NCBI RefSeq assembly: GCF_003434305.1
Contig: NZ_QKKX01000022.1
Span: 19,223-83,222, forward strand
DNA from: Micromonospora sp. MW-13
Lineage (GTDB): Bacteria > Actinomycetota > Actinomycetes > Mycobacteriales > Micromonosporaceae
Length of the DNA stretch: 64,000 nucleotides
Reading direction: 5' to 3'
The notes beneath the pieces are model-generated. The model was not told where the DNA came from and did no database searches. It was given only the letters and a program-made list of their open reading frames with translations. Below, piece after piece: positions 37,019 through 46,383 of this stretch (position 1 is the stretch's first letter; each line of letters starts with the position of its first letter). Position numbers and translations under genes: made by a program.

Positions 37019-38371
37019 TCAGGGCGCCGGCCGCCACCGTCGACGCGCGGCCCGGGGGAGCACCACGGCCAGCAGCACCACACCTGCCATGGCGGTGCCG
37101 GTGCCGGCGGCGACGGCCAGCGCCCGGTCCCGGGCCGCCGCGCGTCGGGCCTGCCGGGCGAGCAGGGCGGGATCGGGCCGGTCCGCCGGCAGCGCCCCGG
37201 CGCCCCGCTTCCGGCCAGCCGGGCCCGCGCCGGTCTCGGTCACCGCCCGGTACGGGTTGAGCACCCCGGCGCCGTACCCGTCGCCCGAGCCGTCACCCGG
37301 GGCCGGATCGGCCGTCGCCACGATCCGCTGCGACACCTCGGCGGCGGTCAACTCCGGCCGGTACTGCCGGACGAGCGCCGCCGTGGCCGCCACGAACGGG
37401 GCGGCGTAGCTGGTGCCCTCGACCCGGTGGTGCCCCTGCCCGGGCGCGGCCGTCAGCACCTCCCCGCCGGGGGCGACCAGGTCGACGTACGGGCCGACCT
37501 GTGAGAAGCCGGCCCGCCGGCCGTCGGGGCCGATCGCGCCCACCCCGAGCACCCCGTCGTAGGCGGCCGGGTACGGGCGCGGGTTCCCGCCATCGTGCAG
37601 GTTGCCGGCGGCGGCCACCACGACCACGTCCCGGGCCACCGCGTAGCGGACCGCCGCCCGGACGTCGGGATGGTCGGCGTACAGCACGAGGGAGAGATTG
37701 AGCACGTCGGCGTGGTGGTCGACGGCCCAGCGGATCGCCCGGGCGAAGTCCGCCGCGCCCACCGTCCGCCCCGCCTCGCGCCCCTCGACGACCTGCTGCT
37801 CGCTGACCCGCACCGGCAGGATCCGGGCGCGGGGGGCGAGCCCCTGGAACGCGACGCCGGCCCGCGGCATGGCGGCGATGACGCTCGCCACGCCGGTGCC
37901 GTGCCCGGCGCAGTCCCGACCACCGTCGCCGCCCGGGTCGAGGAAGTCGGCCCCGTCGAGGACCCGGCCGGCCAGTTGCGCGTGCCGCCGGTCGACCCCG
38001 GAGTCGATCACCGCGACGGTGATCCCGGCCCCGGTGGCCAGGGCGGCGAGCCGCTCGGGGGCGTACCGGAGCTGGGGCCAGGGGGTGGCCGCGACCGGCC
38101 GGACGGGCGCGAGCGGGGTGGCGCACCCCGGCGTCGCCGCGCGGGCCGCGGCCACCGGGCCGACCGGGCCCGGAGAGCCCGCCGGGTCAGGTCTGTTCGC
38201 CGCGCCGACCGGCCCGGCCGCGCGGGGGCTGCCCGCACCCCCCGGGTCGACGGTGCCGGGCCGGTCCGGCGTGGGCCACGGGTCGGCCGCGCGCGTCGGG
38301 GCGGCGGGCAGCACGGTCAGCATGGCCACCGCCGCGGCGGCGAGGATCGGGCGCGCGGTGGGCCGGGGCAT
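37019..38371 (-). CDS. mycP: Type VII secretion-associated serine protease mycosin
   Basis: A 450-residue subtilisin-like protease anchored outside the membrane. It has a signal peptide (1-28), a Pro-rich N-extension, and the S8 triad: Asp near 122 (VIDSGVD), His near 155 (GHGTGVASV) and Ser near 320 (GTSYAAPFV). A C-terminal helix near 420-442 (AMAGVVLLAVVLP) precedes an RRRW tail. This is the standard MycP layout; the protease processes ESX substrates and stabilises the membrane complex. It converges on the WXG100 pair and is divergent from the SseB-domain gene. Confidence 0.92.
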   Translation of the reverse strand: MPRPTARPILAAAAVAMLTVLPAAPTRAADPWPTPDRPGTVDPGGAGSPRAAGPVGAANRPDPAGSPGPVGPVAAARAATPGCATPLAPVRPVAATPWPQLRYAPERLAALATGAGITVAVIDSGVDRRHAQLAGRVLDGADFLDPGGDGGRDCAGHGTGVASVIAAMPRAGVAFQGLAPRARILPVRVSEQQVVEGREAGRTVGAADFARAIRWAVDHHADVLNLSLVLYADHPDVRAAVRYAVARDVVVVAAAGNLHDGGNPRPYPAAYDGVLGVGAIGPDGRRAGFSQVGPYVDLVAPGGEVLTAAPGQGHHRVEGTSYAAPFVAATAALVRQYRPELTAAEVSQRIVATADPAPGDGSGDGYGAGVLNPYRAVTETGAGPAGRKRGAGALPADRPDPALLARQARRAAARDRALAVAAGTGTAMAGVVLLAVVLPRAARRRWRPAP

Positions 38372-38523
38372 CGATCGCCTCCGTATCGTGTCGGCTCCGG
38401 AACAGGATGTTAGTCCTGTCGGGATCGGTCGGCGGGGCGTCGCCGGCCAGCCATTGTGATCTTGTTACCACCTTGTAGGTTGTACGCGATGCCTATGGCC
38501 TGTTCGCGGGAGGAGAGGTGGCC

Positions 38524-41500
38524 GTGACCGACTGGGAGCCGGCTACCGAGGCCGAAGCGGCGATGCGGGACGCGCTCCGCGCCAACGACCAGGAGCTCTA
38601 CTTCCGCGTCCTGGCCCGCACCGAGCTGCTGCTGCCGGTCTCCGCGCAGGCGCTGTCCGGGCAGGCCCCGATGGGCTGGGGGACCTGGACCACGGGTGGC
38701 CGCACGCACGTGCTGGCGTTCACCTCGTCCGCCGCGTTGCAGGCCTGCCTGGGCGGGGCCCCGGCGGCCAGCCGCCGCAGCGCGTACGCCGACCTCGCCG
38801 TCGACTGGCCCAACCACGAGTGGTGGCTGGCGGTCAACCCGGGCCTGCCCATCGAGGGGTATCTTCCCGCCTGGTTCGTCTCCCAACTGTCCCGGGGCGA
38901 CGTGCGGCTGCCCGGCCGCACCATGGGCGCCCGGGCCCGCCTGGAGCGCGCGGAGAACGTCGCCAGGACCAGGGCCACCGCAGTGGTCCCGGGCCGGGAC
39001 GCCCCGATGTCGCCGGTGCCAAACCCGTCGGAGCCTGCGGTGGCGGGACCGCCGCCGGGCCGCCCCACGACCGAGCCGTACGTCGCCGAGGCGCCCACCG
39101 CGCCGCTGGCCGCCGCGCCCCCGGCCATCGTTCCGCTGACCACCGTGCCGCCGGAGCCGGTCTCACCCGGGCCGTCGTTCCGGTCGTCCGGCGGGGCGGG
39201 CGAGCCCGCAGCCGGTGCGCCGTACCGGCCGGGAGACGTGGACGGCCGACCTGGCCCCGCCGCGGCCGACGGGCCGAACGGCGTCGACCCGGCGCCGGCC
39301 GGGTCGGCGTGGCTGAACGTCTCCCGGCGGCGGACGCCCGAGGCGCCCCCCGCGGGTGAGGTGGAGGGCGGGGGCGGCAACGGCCGGCCCAGCGAGCCGG
39401 CGGCCCCGCCCATCCCTCCCGCCTCCTTCTTCGAGCCGGCGTCCGGCCGCAGCCGGGCCGCCCGGCCGCTCGGCGAGTCCCGTCGTCCCGCTGAGCGGGC
39501 CGCCCCGCCGTCCCGGTTCACCGGAGGAAGCCAGCCCTTCCCCCGGCGGCGTCCGGCCTCGGATCCGGTCACCGAGCAACCGCCGCACGCCTTCCACCCC
39601 GCCGCCGCGGAGCCGTCGACGGTGGCGTTCCCGCCCGCCGGTGCGGTCCCGTCCGCGCCGCAGCCCGAGCCGTTCCGCCCGGGTGGTGGCGGCCCGGAGG
39701 AGGTGACTCGGGCGTTCCGCCCGGGTGGTGGCGGCCCGGAGGAGGTGACTCGGGCGTTCCGCCCCGGTGGTGCCGGCCCGGAGGAGGTGACCCGGGCGCT
39801 CCGACCCGCTGACGTCGGGCCCGAGGAGCGGACGCAGGCCCTGCGTACCGGGGCAGTCGACCCCGGGGAGGCCACCCGCGCGTTCCGGCCCGGGGAGGCG
39901 ACCTCACCCCGTCCCGGCCCCGCCGGTGCCGACGACCGCACCCAGGCCCTGCGTCCCGGCGGCGCGCCGCCGGAGCCGACCCGGACGTCGCCGCAGGCGG
40001 AGCCGACTCAGGCGTTCCGGCCCGTCGCGCCGGGCGACGAGCCGACCCGTCCCTTCGGCGTGCCCGGTGGCGCGCTGGCGGCCGAGCCGACCCGTCCCCT
40101 CGGCCTGGCCGGTGGGGAGGAGCCGACCCGTCCCCTCGGCCCGGCCGGTGGGGAGGAGCCGACCCGTCCCATCGGGGCCGACGGCGGCGGCCTGCCACGT
40201 CGTCGACCCGGGGCCGGCGCGGCCCAGGCGTTCCCGCGTCCCCGCCCTGGTGCGGACGGCGAGGAGCCCGCCCGGTCCCCTGCGGAGCAACCCGCCGCCG
40301 CACCCGTCGAGCAGGAGGCGGAGGAGCTGCCGACGTCGGCGGTGGAGCCGGTCTCCGGGCCGCCCGCCTCCCGCCGTTCCTTCTCGCCCATCGTCATCGA
40401 GGGCACCATCATCGAGGCGCGGGACCTGCCGGCGACCGAGCCGGCCACCGGGTCGGGCGTCGCCCCCGGCCCGTCCCCCCTCGGCGGCATTCCGACGTCG
40501 ACGCCCGACCTCGGCGGGCTCGATCCGGTGCCCGAACTCGACCGGATCGACCCGGTCTCCGATCTCGGTTGGCCCGCACCGCCGTCCGTTCCCGACCACG
40601 GCCCCCCGGATCCGAGCCAGGGTGGCCACGGCCCGACCCGGGGCGACCTTGACCCGGGGCAGGGCGTACCGGTACCGCCCGGTGCCCCGGTGGAGGCCGG
40701 CGCGGTCTCCGGACCGCCCGCCCCGGACGAGCCGGGCCCGACGGCCCTGCTGTTCACCCCGTCGACGCCGTCCGCGCCGGACCCGTCGGTCGGGTCGCTG
40801 TTCCGCCCGGCCGCCTCCGGTCACGTCGACCCCGGGCCGGCCGTGGATCCCGCGCCGGCCGTGGACCCCGTGCCGGCCGTGGACCCCGTGCCGGCCGTGG
40901 ATCCCGGGCCGGGCGTGGACCCCGTGCCCGACGTCGACGCCGTGTCGGCCGAGCCGGTGCCCGCCCCGTCGGCCACCGGGGAGCCGGGCCCGGCGGGAGC
41001 CGGGGAGCCGGTGGCGGCGCGGGAGCCGGAGCCGGCGGCGACCGCCCCGGCGGCCGACTTCCAGCCGGCGAACGAGGTGGAGGAGGACCTGCTCACCGCC
41101 GCCGGTACCGGCAGCACCGACAGCTTCCTCTCCACGCTGTTGCTGGCCCGGGTGCTGCTGCCGGTGGCACCCGACTCGGCGCCCGACAGCCGGCCGGGGG
41201 ACCCGGGCTTCGTCTGGCGAACCGAGCGGCTGGACGGCGAGACGTACGTCGTGGTGCACACCTCCCCGGAGCGGCTGGCCGACCACGTCGCCGAGCCGGT
41301 GGAGACGGTACGGGTCAAGTTCGTCCAGCTCATCCGCCGCTGGCCCGACGAGGCCTGGTCGTTCGCGGTGAACCCGAACACGCCGGTCGGCGCGAAGCTG
41401 CCCGGTGGGGAGATCGTGGCGCTGGCCAACTGGGCCGCCGAGGTGGGGCTCGGCGACGACGCCGGGAGCGAGCCGGAGCCCGGGCCGCAGCCGGCCGCCG

Positions 41501-42033
41501 AGCCGTCCACGGGTGCCGCCCGGCACGTCCCACCGCCCGTGGACCCGAACCTGCCGGTGGTGATGCAGAAGGCGGTCGCCCCGAGCCAGCTCACCTACTA
41601 CCTGGAGCGCGGCTACGACCGGGTCTCCGGCTTCGTGCACCGGGCCAACGAACTGGCTCACCTGAACACCCCCGCCCAACTGCACGACGCGCTGGGTCTC
41701 GGGTACCCGGAATCGCCGTTCTCCCGGGACGCCGCGCAGATCTACGTGCTGCGCTGGCCGGCGCACCGGCCGAGCCTCTACCGGATCCCGTACGGCGGGC
41801 AGAACGAGGGCGCCATGCGGGCCATGGAGGGCTGGGTCATCGAGCGCCCACCGTTCCGGGGCAACGGCTTCGCCCCGGGCGACAGCAGCGACGTGGTGGC
41901 GGAGTTCAAGGTGGACAGCGCCCGGCTGCCGCACGGCGCGGAGCTGTGGCGGATCGGCGCGGACGGCACCGAGCGGATGGTCGCGATCCTGGACACCGAC
42001 GCCCTGCTCTGGCGACAGGTCGGTGAGTCCTGA
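38524..42033 (+). CDS. Large SseB-domain protein with Thr-rich tandem motifs
   Basis: A 1169-residue protein without signal or membrane helices. An SseB-like domain is at about 1-130 (ELYFRVLARTELLLPVS, WWLAVNPGLPIEGYLP) and another near 855-985 (FLSTLLLARVLLPVA, WSFAVNPNTPVGAKLP). A C-terminal region (about 1010-1169) binds nothing recognisable. Between them is a 700-residue disordered, Pro/Gly/Glu-rich stretch. It contains at least ten units of the type EEVTRAFRPG / EEPTRPLGPAG (about 380-560), then VDPVPAVDPVP repeats. The GTG at 38524 has GGAGAGG at good distance; a GTG two codons earlier is possible. Its place beside ESX genes suggests a secretion-linked scaffold. Confidence 0.8.
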   Translation: MTDWEPATEAEAAMRDALRANDQELYFRVLARTELLLPVSAQALSGQAPMGWGTWTTGGRTHVLAFTSSAALQACLGGAPAASRRSAYADLAVDWPNHEWWLAVNPGLPIEGYLPAWFVSQLSRGDVRLPGRTMGARARLERAENVARTRATAVVPGRDAPMSPVPNPSEPAVAGPPPGRPTTEPYVAEAPTAPLAAAPPAIVPLTTVPPEPVSPGPSFRSSGGAGEPAAGAPYRPGDVDGRPGPAAADGPNGVDPAPAGSAWLNVSRRRTPEAPPAGEVEGGGGNGRPSEPAAPPIPPASFFEPASGRSRAARPLGESRRPAERAAPPSRFTGGSQPFPRRRPASDPVTEQPPHAFHPAAAEPSTVAFPPAGAVPSAPQPEPFRPGGGGPEEVTRAFRPGGGGPEEVTRAFRPGGAGPEEVTRALRPADVGPEERTQALRTGAVDPGEATRAFRPGEATSPRPGPAGADDRTQALRPGGAPPEPTRTSPQAEPTQAFRPVAPGDEPTRPFGVPGGALAAEPTRPLGLAGGEEPTRPLGPAGGEEPTRPIGADGGGLPRRRPGAGAAQAFPRPRPGADGEEPARSPAEQPAAAPVEQEAEELPTSAVEPVSGPPASRRSFSPIVIEGTIIEARDLPATEPATGSGVAPGPSPLGGIPTSTPDLGGLDPVPELDRIDPVSDLGWPAPPSVPDHGPPDPSQGGHGPTRGDLDPGQGVPVPPGAPVEAGAVSGPPAPDEPGPTALLFTPSTPSAPDPSVGSLFRPAASGHVDPGPAVDPAPAVDPVPAVDPVPAVDPGPGVDPVPDVDAVSAEPVPAPSATGEPGPAGAGEPVAAREPEPAATAPAADFQPANEVEEDLLTAAGTGSTDSFLSTLLLARVLLPVAPDSAPDSRPGDPGFVWRTERLDGETYVVVHTSPERLADHVAEPVETVRVKFVQLIRRWPDEAWSFAVNPNTPVGAKLPGGEIVALANWAAEVGLGDDAGSEPEPGPQPAAEPSTGAARHVPPPVDPNLPVVMQKAVAPSQLTYYLERGYDRVSGFVHRANELAHLNTPAQLHDALGLGYPESPFSRDAAQIYVLRWPAHRPSLYRIPYGGQNEGAMRAMEGWVIERPPFRGNGFAPGDSSDVVAEFKVDSARLPHGAELWRIGADGTERMVAILDTDALLWRQVGES

Positions 42034-42395
42034 TGCGCGACGGCTACGTGGCCCGCTGGGGCGGGCGGGAGTACCAGGCCAGCCCGGACGGTGACGACGT
42101 CCGGCTGTACCAGCCGGAGCCCGGCGACGGGTTCGAGGAGATCCGCCCGGGCCGGTACGTCCGGGTGCTCCCGGCGGCCGAGATCGACGAGCTGGCGTAC
42201 GTCCGGACCACCTGCACCTGGCAGGGGCAGCCGTTCATCGTGCTGGCCGAGCACGACGGCTGGCTGCGGGTGGAGTACACCGGCGGGCGCTGGCCGGTGG
42301 CCCGGGCGATGGGGCTGGAGGTCTTCGACTTCGGGGTGTACCAGGGCTGGGCCCCGGCCCGTGAGGTCGCCGACCTGCGCGAGCAGCGCCTCTGA
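42033..42395 (+). CDS. Hypothetical protein next to the SseB-domain gene
   Basis: A 120-residue, probably cytosolic protein (ARWGGREYQASPDGDDVRLYQ, WLRVEYTGGRWPVARAMGL). Its start overlaps the stop of the SseB-domain gene (TGATG), so the two are probably co-translated. Homologues appear in the same place in related ESX-associated loci as far as I recall, but no function is known. Confidence 0.75.
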   Translation: MRDGYVARWGGREYQASPDGDDVRLYQPEPGDGFEEIRPGRYVRVLPAAEIDELAYVRTTCTWQGQPFIVLAEHDGWLRVEYTGGRWPVARAMGLEVFDFGVYQGWAPAREVADLREQRL

Positions 42396-42453
42396 CAGCG
42401 CGGACGGGGAAGCGGGTCGCCCGCTGACTCAGCCGCTGCCTGACTTCCGCCGG

Positions 42454-43386
42454 TCAGGACTTGGCCCAGCGCAGGATCTCGCCGAGCACCACGTCCCGGG
42501 CCTCGACGTGCGGGAAGTGCCCGACGTCGTCCAGCAGTCGCCACTCGTAGGGGGCCACCACGTACCGGCCGGAGCCCTGGGCGGTACGCGGCAGGGAGGC
42601 GGTGTCCAGCGCGCCGTGAAGCTGGAGCGTCGGGGTGATCAGGGGCTTCTGCATCAGCCGGACGAACCGGTAGCCGTGCAGTCGCAGCACCGACCGGAAC
42701 GCCCACCGGTAGCCCTCCAGGGCGCAGAAGGCGGCCTGCGGGATCCGCATCGCCTCCCGGCAGCGCTCGGCGTACGCGGCGAAGTCCGGACCGTCCACCC
42801 AGCGCGGCCCGCCCCAGCGGCGCAGCACCTCCTCGACGGCCGCCGCTTCGTCGCGGGTCAGCACGTGCTCGTAGCGGGGGAGTTGGAACCGCAGGGTCGG
42901 CGTCGAGGCGGCGAACTGGCCGCGCGGGTCGGCGAAGATCGCCGCCCGCAGCCGGAGCGGGTGCGGGGCACCGAGCACCACCAGCCGGCGGACCAGCGAC
43001 GGGTGGAACGAGGCGACGGTCCAGGCGATCAGGCCGCCGGCCCCGGTGCCCACCACGGTGGCGGAACGCTCGCCGAGGCCGCGGATCAGGCCGGCGACGT
43101 CGGCGGCGAGGGTGTAGCCGTCGTACCCGCGCGGGGGCTTGTCGCTGGCGCCGTAGCCGCGCAGGTCGACCGCGACCGCCCGGAAACCCGCGTCGGCCAC
43201 CGCGGGGAGGATGTCGTGCCATGCCCACCAGTGCTCGGGAAAGCCGTGCAGGAAGAGGACCATCGGGCCGGTGCCGGCCTCGACCACGTGGAAGCGGCTG
43301 CCGTTCGCGCCGACGAACCGGTGCGTCCACGGCCCCTCGGTGAGGACACAGGTCTCGTCGACGGCCCCGCCACGCTGCTCGGTCAT
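42454..43386 (-). CDS. Alpha/beta hydrolase-fold protein with altered nucleophile elbow
   Basis: A 310-residue protein of the epoxide-hydrolase-like group. HGFPEHWWAWHDILP (about 49-63, oxyanion side), DLRGYGASDKP, and a C-terminal DDVGHFPHVE with the catalytic His are present. The nucleophile elbow, normally GHDWGG or GHSxGG, reads VVGTGAGGLIAW, so a Gly replaces the Asp/Ser/Cys nucleophile. Either it is catalytically inactive or uses another mechanism. The ATG at 43386 is given; a GTG two codons earlier is possible. Confidence 0.75.
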   Translation of the reverse strand: MTEQRGGAVDETCVLTEGPWTHRFVGANGSRFHVVEAGTGPMVLFLHGFPEHWWAWHDILPAVADAGFRAVAVDLRGYGASDKPPRGYDGYTLAADVAGLIRGLGERSATVVGTGAGGLIAWTVASFHPSLVRRLVVLGAPHPLRLRAAIFADPRGQFAASTPTLRFQLPRYEHVLTRDEAAAVEEVLRRWGGPRWVDGPDFAAYAERCREAMRIPQAAFCALEGYRWAFRSVLRLHGYRFVRLMQKPLITPTLQLHGALDTASLPRTAQGSGRYVVAPYEWRLLDDVGHFPHVEARDVVLGEILRWAKS

Positions 43387-43461
43387 GACCACAGCCTATG
43401 ACGCTGGCGCTCCCACCCGTCCCGGCGTTCGGGGCGGCCGGCGGGGGCCGGGGTGAAAAGG

Positions 43462-43496
43462 GCGATGCCCGGGTAGCTGAGCTGCCCGGGCATCGC
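43462..43496 (-). terminator. 12-bp perfect hairpin after the first M6 protease gene
   Basis: GCGATGCCCGGG (43462-43473) pairs perfectly with 43485-43496. It lies 31 nt beyond the M6 protease stop on the minus strand. Confidence 0.65.
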
Positions 43497-43526
43497 GGTG
43501 GTGCGGTCGATCAGTGGATCAGTGGA

Positions 43527-45962
43527 TCAGGAGAAGCGGACCTTGACCGAGGTGCCGTTCTCCTCGACCACCCTGATCTTGGTGCCGGTGGCCGGGAGCT
43601 TGACGCCGTGGTTCGGCAGCTCCGAGTACCAGTACTGCTTGGTGTCGTCGAACAGCGGCTGCGCGGCCTGGCCCCGGACGTACTGGGCCTGACCGTTGAT
43701 GTGCAGCGTGAACGAGTCGGCCTTGCGCAGGCCGAACGTCGCGTCGTAGACCTGGACGCGGGCCCGCCACGGGTTGCCGGTCAGGTTGTAGAGCGGCGCC
43801 GGGTGGGCGTCGATGATCATGTTCCGACCCTCACCCGGGTGCTCGAACGTGTCGTTGTCTGCGAACCGCAGGTTCCAGTACGAGATCAGCAGGCCCTCCT
43901 GGTACGCGTAGTGGTCCACGTAGTCCGGGCGGGTGTTGTTGTAGCCGAAGTAGTACGGGCCGGTCTTCAGGTACTTGTCGTACGAGACGTACTTCCGGTG
44001 GCCGGCGATGTAGTAGTTGTCGAAGAGCCGGGTGTAGGACCCCGCGACGATGCTCCAGCCCTTGGCAGCCCAGTCGCCGGTGCCGGTCTCGGCGCCGTCG
44101 TTGGAGACGGTCTGACCGTCGGCGGTCACCGTGATGTTGTCACCGAAGAAGCCGCCCGCGGACAGGCCGCCGTCGGTGAGGTAGTGGAAGCGGAACTGCA
44201 CGACCTGGCCGGCCAGCGAGTTCAGCGGGATGTTGATGTCGGTCCACTTGCCCGCGCTGCTGCCGCTGAGGCCCGGGGTCGGGTCGGTGTTCGACACCGG
44301 CGGGATCGGCCTGCCGTCCACGGTGCCGGGCAGCGCGCCCCAGGTGGCCCCGCCGTCGGTCGACGCCTCGAAGAAGAGGTAGTCGTAGCCCGACTCGATG
44401 TTGAACCGGCCCTTGAGCGACAGCGCCGCCGAGGTCTTCCCGGTGAGGTCGATCGTCCTGGTCAGCGTGTTGTCCAGGTCGTCGTCGTTGCCGGAGAAGA
44501 ACTGCTTGGCACCCTCGAACGGCTGTCCGTAGTCGAAGGTGTACTCCCGCTGCGGGAGCACCACCACGGCGGCCTGCGGCTTGGCGGAGTTGTACTCCTG
44601 CGGGCCCAGCTCCAGGGTCTTCTTCTGGCCGGCCTTGACCACCTCGTAGTCGAGCCAGCCGAGCTGGAGCTTGTTCCAGGCGCCGAGGTCGCCGCCGCGG
44701 TCGCCGATGCCGGCGTCCTCCTTGGCGGCCAGCCGGCTCTGGGCCATCAGGGTCCAGTGCTCGTTGTTGTTGTCGCCGCCGTTGAGGTTGTTGTAGTCGT
44801 CCGGCAGGCCCAGGTCGTGCGCGTACTCGTGGTAGAAGACGCTCCGGCCGCCGTTCTCCGGCTGGACCGTGTAGTCGCGGATCCAGACGCCGGTGTTGCC
44901 GATCTGGGTGCCGCCGATCGGGAAGTTCGGCGGGCCGGTGCGCGAGGTGTTGTACGCCGACCAGCGGTGGCTCCAGATCGCGTCCTCACCCTGGTGCGGG
45001 TCTGCGTCGGCCTGGTCGCCGCCGGAGTGGACGATCTGGAAGTGGTCGATGTAGCCGTCCGGCTCGTTGAAGTCGCCGTCGCCGTCGTAGTCGAACCGGT
45101 CCCACTGGTCGTAGGACTGCATGTCGGCCTTGATCTGGGCGTCGGTGCGGCCCTTGGCCTTCTGGTCGGCGACCCACTGGTTGGCGGCGTCGCGGACCAG
45201 GTCCCAGGTGTTCTGGCAGTTGTCGTCGGAGCAGACCGCCGGGTCGCCCGTCGGGTCGTTGTCGGCCTTCGGGTCGTTTGAACGGCCGTAGCGGGCGGCG
45301 TTGTACTTGACCTTGACCCAGTCGCTGACCTGGCCTTCCACGGTGTAGCGCCCGGACGACTGGGCCTCGAAGTACTGCTTGACCGACTCGTCGCCCTGCC
45401 CGGTGCCGAAGTACAGCTTGCGGAAGTAGTCCGCGCTGTAGTTCGCCTGCCACACGGTCGAGTTGTCCACCGCGCGGTTGGGCTGGGGAATCTGGTTGTG
45501 CAGCGGCCCGTCGAAGACGGTCGGACCGGCGATGTCCGGGTTGATGTCCTTGTCCGGGTACGCCGGGTCCCGCTCGTCGCCGAACTCGGCCAGGATCACG
45601 AAGATCTTGTCGGTCCGCTCCCGGGCCAGCTCGACGTACTGGTCCTGCTGGCCCGCCTTGGCGTTCCGGGCGCCGACGCTCGCCGCCGCGCTGCCGGCGG
45701 TCTCGCCGACCTTGACGACGGTGCTGCCGTTGATCTTCTGCGCCTTGGCCCGGCCGGAGAGGACCTCGCTGAGTCCCTCCTGACGAAGCGCGCGGCGCTT
45801 GTCCTCGAACTTGTCCGGCAGATCGTGATCCGCCGTGGCCTCGGTGGCCGACGGGGCGGTCGCCGGGAGCTTCGGAGTCGGCGCGGCGCTGGCGGACGTG
45901 CCGACCACCAGTCCCGTCGCCGTCAACGAAAGCCCGAGCAGACCCACTGCGACTTTCCGCAC
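43527..45962 (-). CDS. Immune inhibitor A-type M6 metalloprotease
   Basis: An 811-residue secreted zinc protease. It has a Sec signal (1-26, ASA), a propeptide with FEDKRRALRQEGL, and the catalytic HEYAHDLGLPDDYN near residues 379-392 with the M6 HExxH-x5-D pattern. Later come MAM/jelly-roll-like segments (YDYLFFEASTDGGATW) and an ACASTDGG-type repeat. InhA-like proteases degrade host or competitor proteins; here extracellular protein use is likely. A 16-bp palindrome and a possible promoter lie upstream. A second, related gene and a remnant of a third lie next to it on the same strand. Confidence 0.9.
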   Translation of the reverse strand: MRKVAVGLLGLSLTATGLVVGTSASAAPTPKLPATAPSATEATADHDLPDKFEDKRRALRQEGLSEVLSGRAKAQKINGSTVVKVGETAGSAAASVGARNAKAGQQDQYVELARERTDKIFVILAEFGDERDPAYPDKDINPDIAGPTVFDGPLHNQIPQPNRAVDNSTVWQANYSADYFRKLYFGTGQGDESVKQYFEAQSSGRYTVEGQVSDWVKVKYNAARYGRSNDPKADNDPTGDPAVCSDDNCQNTWDLVRDAANQWVADQKAKGRTDAQIKADMQSYDQWDRFDYDGDGDFNEPDGYIDHFQIVHSGGDQADADPHQGEDAIWSHRWSAYNTSRTGPPNFPIGGTQIGNTGVWIRDYTVQPENGGRSVFYHEYAHDLGLPDDYNNLNGGDNNNEHWTLMAQSRLAAKEDAGIGDRGGDLGAWNKLQLGWLDYEVVKAGQKKTLELGPQEYNSAKPQAAVVVLPQREYTFDYGQPFEGAKQFFSGNDDDLDNTLTRTIDLTGKTSAALSLKGRFNIESGYDYLFFEASTDGGATWGALPGTVDGRPIPPVSNTDPTPGLSGSSAGKWTDINIPLNSLAGQVVQFRFHYLTDGGLSAGGFFGDNITVTADGQTVSNDGAETGTGDWAAKGWSIVAGSYTRLFDNYYIAGHRKYVSYDKYLKTGPYYFGYNNTRPDYVDHYAYQEGLLISYWNLRFADNDTFEHPGEGRNMIIDAHPAPLYNLTGNPWRARVQVYDATFGLRKADSFTLHINGQAQYVRGQAAQPLFDDTKQYWYSELPNHGVKLPATGTKIRVVEENGTSVKVRFS

Positions 45963-46016
45963 GTGGTACCTCCGGTGTGAAGGAACCGGCCCAACGGGGG
46001 TAGGGGCCGGTGAGAC

Positions 46017-46032
46017 GTCCCACTAGTGGGAC
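46017..46032. promoter_or_regulatory. 16-bp perfect palindrome (possible operator) upstream of the M6 gene
   Basis: GTCCCACTAGTGGGAC lies 55-70 nt before the start of the M6 gene. On the minus strand a TTCCCA (46069-46064) and TATGTT (46046-46041) are 17 nt apart and would place the start of transcription beside the palindrome. A repressor bound here would block initiation; the protein is not known. Confidence 0.45.
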
Positions 46033-46217
46033 CAATGGTGAACATAGAGTCTCCTGGGGCAGGTGGGAAGATGCGTACGTCGATTTGTTGCAAACTCTTG
46101 TCGGGAATGCGCTTCACCGTCACACCTCCGCCGTTCCCTGACTGGCTGAGCAGCCCGGACGCCGGGTCAGAAATTGCAGTGACGAAGCTCGATCAGTAGG
46201 CGTCCCCGCAGACGGGA

Positions 46218-46247
46218 GGGGCCGGTGGCGGCGCCGCCACCGGCCCC
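46218..46247. terminator. 30-nt perfect palindrome after the M6 remnant
   Basis: GGGGCCGGTGGCGGC and its exact complement are adjacent, so the hairpin must open a few central pairs. It lies 16 nt past the stop of the M6 remnant on the minus strand, suggesting the remnant kept its own terminator. Confidence 0.6.
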
Positions 46248-46262
46248 TTGGTTGGTCGAGGA

Positions 46263-46383
46263 TCAGTTTCTGACCACGACGACCATGTTGTCGGTCGGCT
46301 TCTTGCCCTGCGTCATGATCGTGATCGTGGTGCCGGTGCCGGCCACCTTCACCGAGTTCTGCGGGTTGCCGGCCGACGACGCA
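46263..46383 (-). pseudogene. C-terminal remnant of a third M6 protease
   Basis: About 38 codons read GNPQNSVKVAGTGTTITIMT...DNMVVVVRN before a TGA at 46265-46263. They resemble the C-terminal beta module of immune inhibitor A proteins and align with the end of the second M6 gene (GNPASQNVHYGVTLTVKR). No signal peptide or catalytic part exists. The upstream edge abuts the terminator hairpin of the second M6 gene, as if a deletion removed everything between. Confidence 0.55.
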
